A program made the translations under genes and the position numbers. Shown here in pieces: positions 34,153 to 35,781 of a DNA stretch of 35,781 nucleotides. The notes under the pieces are model-generated. The model ran no database searches. It saw nothing but the letters and a program-made list of their open reading frames with translations, and was not told the origin of the DNA. How positions within the stretch are numbered: the stretch's first letter is position 1; every line of letters starts with the position of its first letter. Source of the DNA: an uncultured Alistipes sp. (GTDB lineage Bacteria; Bacteroidota; Bacteroidia; Bacteroidales; Rikenellaceae); contig UROX01000005.1 of the NCBI GenBank assembly GCA_900549685.1, forward strand, positions 1-35,781, given 5' to 3'.

Positions 34153-35361
34153 CTACTCGTATATTTCGGGTACGTCGATCAGCGTACGGGCGTACATCCG
34201 GGCCGAACCTTCGACGTTCGGGTGGTGGTAGACCTTCCTTTCGCCGAGGTCCTCGTACCACATCGTGTTCTTGTCCACCTCCCCTCCGTCGTAACCGACC
34301 GAGGTGGGCAGATCGAACAGGCATCCTTTGACGCCGTATTTGGCGCGGATTTTTTCGATCATCGCATTCACGGGAATGTGCGTGCCGCTTTCGTTGGCGG
34401 GGATGTTGTTCAGGATGGGGATGGAGCCTTGCGCGAGGATGTATTCGACCAGTTCGCTCAGATTCTTTTCGGTGTTGCCGCCGTTGGTCCCGATCGTGAC
34501 CATGACGTATTTGGCCTTGAGGTAGGGCAGCTCGTTTTTGATCCGTTCCAGCAGGTGGTCTATCGTCGTTCCTCCCCGTCCGCTCGATACGGCTTTCCCT
34601 TTCACGTTGCGCATGATGAGCTGGACCCACGACTTCGGGTAGTCCGTCGTCGGGAAATACCCGTCCGGTTCGGTGATCGAGTCGCCGTACAGCAGCAGTG
34701 TCAGGTCGCATGCGGGAGAGAGCACGCAGATCCGGCGTACCGTCATTTCCGATCCTTGGGCCAGCCCGAAACAATAATAATCGTACTGGCGGCCCACGAA
34801 CGTCTCGCTGCATACGGCTCCGGCGCCGCATCCGCCCTGTCCGCAGATCGTAGCCTCTATCTCGTCCGTCTGTCCGGTGTACAGGTCGGTGAGACGGAAT
34901 GCGGCCCGCTGGTAGTCCCGGCTGATTTCGACGATATATTCATGGGCGGGGTCGATGAATTCGATTTTTTTCCAGACGGTCGGACGGCCTTCCATCGAGA
35001 TCGTCCGGGCCGGTACGTCGAGGTAGGCCTTGAATTCGCCCTTGTCGCCCTGGAACAGCGCTACTGCATCTTCGGCGAGCCGGATATGGTAGCGGACCGA
35101 ACGTCGGCCCAACGCATAGTATTTGTGGAGCCGTACGACGTTCTCGTGTCCCGTGATCCGGAGACCGTCTTCGGTATATTGCGCCGCGACGTCGTTTCGT
35201 ACGATTTCGGGATAAGCTCCTTTGTCGTCCAACACCCGGTCGTACAGCACGGTCGTCGGCCGGGAGGGCGGAGTGGCGATTTGGCCGAATGCTTCGCCCG
35301 TCGAGGCGAGCAGGTTCATCGCGCATCCAGCCAGAAGAAAAAAGAAAGGTTTGAGGTTCAT
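34153..35361 (-). CDS. SGNH/GDSL-type hydrolase, putative carbohydrate esterase
   Basis: A 402-residue exported protein (signal peptide about 1-26). Residues about 35-205 form a beta-sandwich typical of the N-terminal half of Bacteroidetes carbohydrate esterases. The C-terminal half is an SGNH fold: block I LLLYGDSIT with nucleophile Ser228, block II SSGRGG, block III TIGTNGGN, and block V HHPNVEGS with His379/His380. The usual Asp three residues before the catalytic His (DxxH) is not seen: Val377 or Lys376 occupies it, so the charge relay may come from elsewhere. With the rhamnosidase downstream, deacetylation of a rhamnose-containing glycan is the likely job. First gene of the operon, with a consensus promoter. 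Confidence 0.85.
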   Translation of the reverse strand: MNLKPFFFLLAGCAMNLLASTGEAFGQIATPPSRPTTVLYDRVLDDKGAYPEIVRNDVAAQYTEDGLRITGHENVVRLHKYYALGRRSVRYHIRLAEDAVALFQGDKGEFKAYLDVPARTISMEGRPTVWKKIEFIDPAHEYIVEISRDYQRAAFRLTDLYTGQTDEIEATICGQGGCGAGAVCSETFVGRQYDYYCFGLAQGSEMTVRRICVLSPACDLTLLLYGDSITEPDGYFPTTDYPKSWVQLIMRNVKGKAVSSGRGGTTIDHLLERIKNELPYLKAKYVMVTIGTNGGNTEKNLSELVEYILAQGSIPILNNIPANESGTHIPVNAMIEKIRAKYGVKGCLFDLPTSVGYDGGEVDKNTMWYEDLGERKVYHHPNVEGSARMYARTLIDVPEIYE

Positions 35362-35437
35362 GGTTGTCGTCGGATCAGTAGTTATGGTCGGTCGTTCGAC
35401 GGACGCTCTATCGGGCGGCGTTTCCGTCTGTCGGAAT

Positions 35438-35469
35438 CAAAATTAAATATTTTACGAGGAAAATCCAAA
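35438..35469 (-). promoter_or_regulatory. Consensus promoter of the esterase-rhamnosidase operon
   Basis: On the minus strand TTTG (35466-35469), 20 bases, then TAATTTTG (35438-35445): a full match to the Bacteroidetes housekeeping promoter. The leader to the ATG is about 70 bases. Confidence 0.9.
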
Positions 35470-35713
35470 GAACCTGCCGTCCGCTTCGCAGTTTTCGTTC
35501 CGTTTCCTGTGTCGGGGATCGGCGGGTTTGGCAGGAACAGAGGGTGCCGTGAAGTCCGTTCCGTGTAAAACGGACCGTGTTTTCCTCTTTCTTTTCGTTA
35601 TGGATAAAAAACGACTGGAAATGTTTGGTTGTGTTAATGTGTTGTAGATTAGTGTGTTGTGTGTTTTGTCGGAGGTTTTATCGAAAAATATGTGCAGAAA
35701 AAGCTTCGAATCG

Positions 35714-35744
35714 TTTGCAGAATAAATTATTTGCCATATATTTG
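35714..35744 (+). promoter_or_regulatory. Consensus promoter running off the right edge
   Basis: TTTG at 35714-35717, 19 bases, TATATTTG at 35737-35744. It is followed by TTTGCACTCGCAAA (35741-35754), identical to the string at the tRNA promoter (5282-5295). A short leader hairpin, GACCGC/GCGGTC, lies at 35764-35778. The gene it drives is outside the window. Confidence 0.9.
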
Positions 35745-35781
35745 CACTCGCAAAACAGCGATAGACCGCCCCGCGGTCGGG

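Overview
The window looks like a chromosomal segment of a high-GC gut Bacteroidales, most probably Alistipes (Rikenellaceae) or a close relative. The reasons are: promoters of the Bacteroidetes type (TTTG, 19-20 bases, TAnnTTTG) in front of most transcription units; lipoprotein signals followed by acidic residues; families largely restricted to Bacteroidetes (DUF4857, DUF4876, DUF6850, DUF3575, PepSY-like, T9SS sorting domain, PorV/PorQ family); and GC-rich coding sequence that produces long spurious frames on both strands. The genus is an inference. No transposase, integrase, phage gene or CRISPR array was seen.

Layout. 1-3.7 kb: two secreted lipoprotein glycoside hydrolases (GH71/99-like and GH127/DUF1680-like) ending in a strong terminator. 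4.0-5.1 kb: alkaline phosphatase on the minus strand, then a CAT-anticodon tRNA (probably elongator Met) with a textbook promoter and a terminator. 6.1-11.2 kb: housekeeping and metabolic genes, namely a PepSY-like periplasmic protein, an NhaC-type antiporter, a GNAT acetyltransferase with a ketopantoate-reductase-like protein, and an NMO/2-nitropropane-dioxygenase-type flavoprotein with a C-terminal cysteine cluster. 11.4-14.2 kb: copper export (CopA P-type ATPase and a small HMA chaperone). 14.3-16.7 kb: a Tat-exported DUF4832-type glycosidase-like protein and a DUF3575 outer-membrane protein.

16.9-29.5 kb is the most unusual part. A six-gene minus-strand operon encodes a TonB-dependent receptor, a surface lipoprotein (DUF4876, lamin-tail-like), a DUF6850 outer-membrane barrel, an ABC ATPase with a non-canonical Walker B, an ABC permease and a DUF4857 inner-membrane protein. 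Together they could link cytoplasm, inner membrane, periplasm and cell surface, but no substrate is known to me. Divergently, from the same 270-bp promoter region, run a large subtilisin-like protease with a T9SS type A sorting domain and, immediately downstream, a PorV/PorQ-family barrel, the type of protein that delivers such cargo.

29.5-30.8 kb: a periplasmic-type lipoprotein with an OB-like domain and a PepSY-TM membrane protein, ending in a perfect 17-bp terminator. 31.3-35.4 kb: an SGNH esterase and a GH78 alpha-L-rhamnosidase in one minus-strand operon with a full consensus promoter, pointing to rhamnose-containing, pectin-like glycans. The right edge cuts into a new + transcript whose promoter shares a 14-mer with the tRNA promoter, so another stable RNA or growth-linked gene probably begins there.
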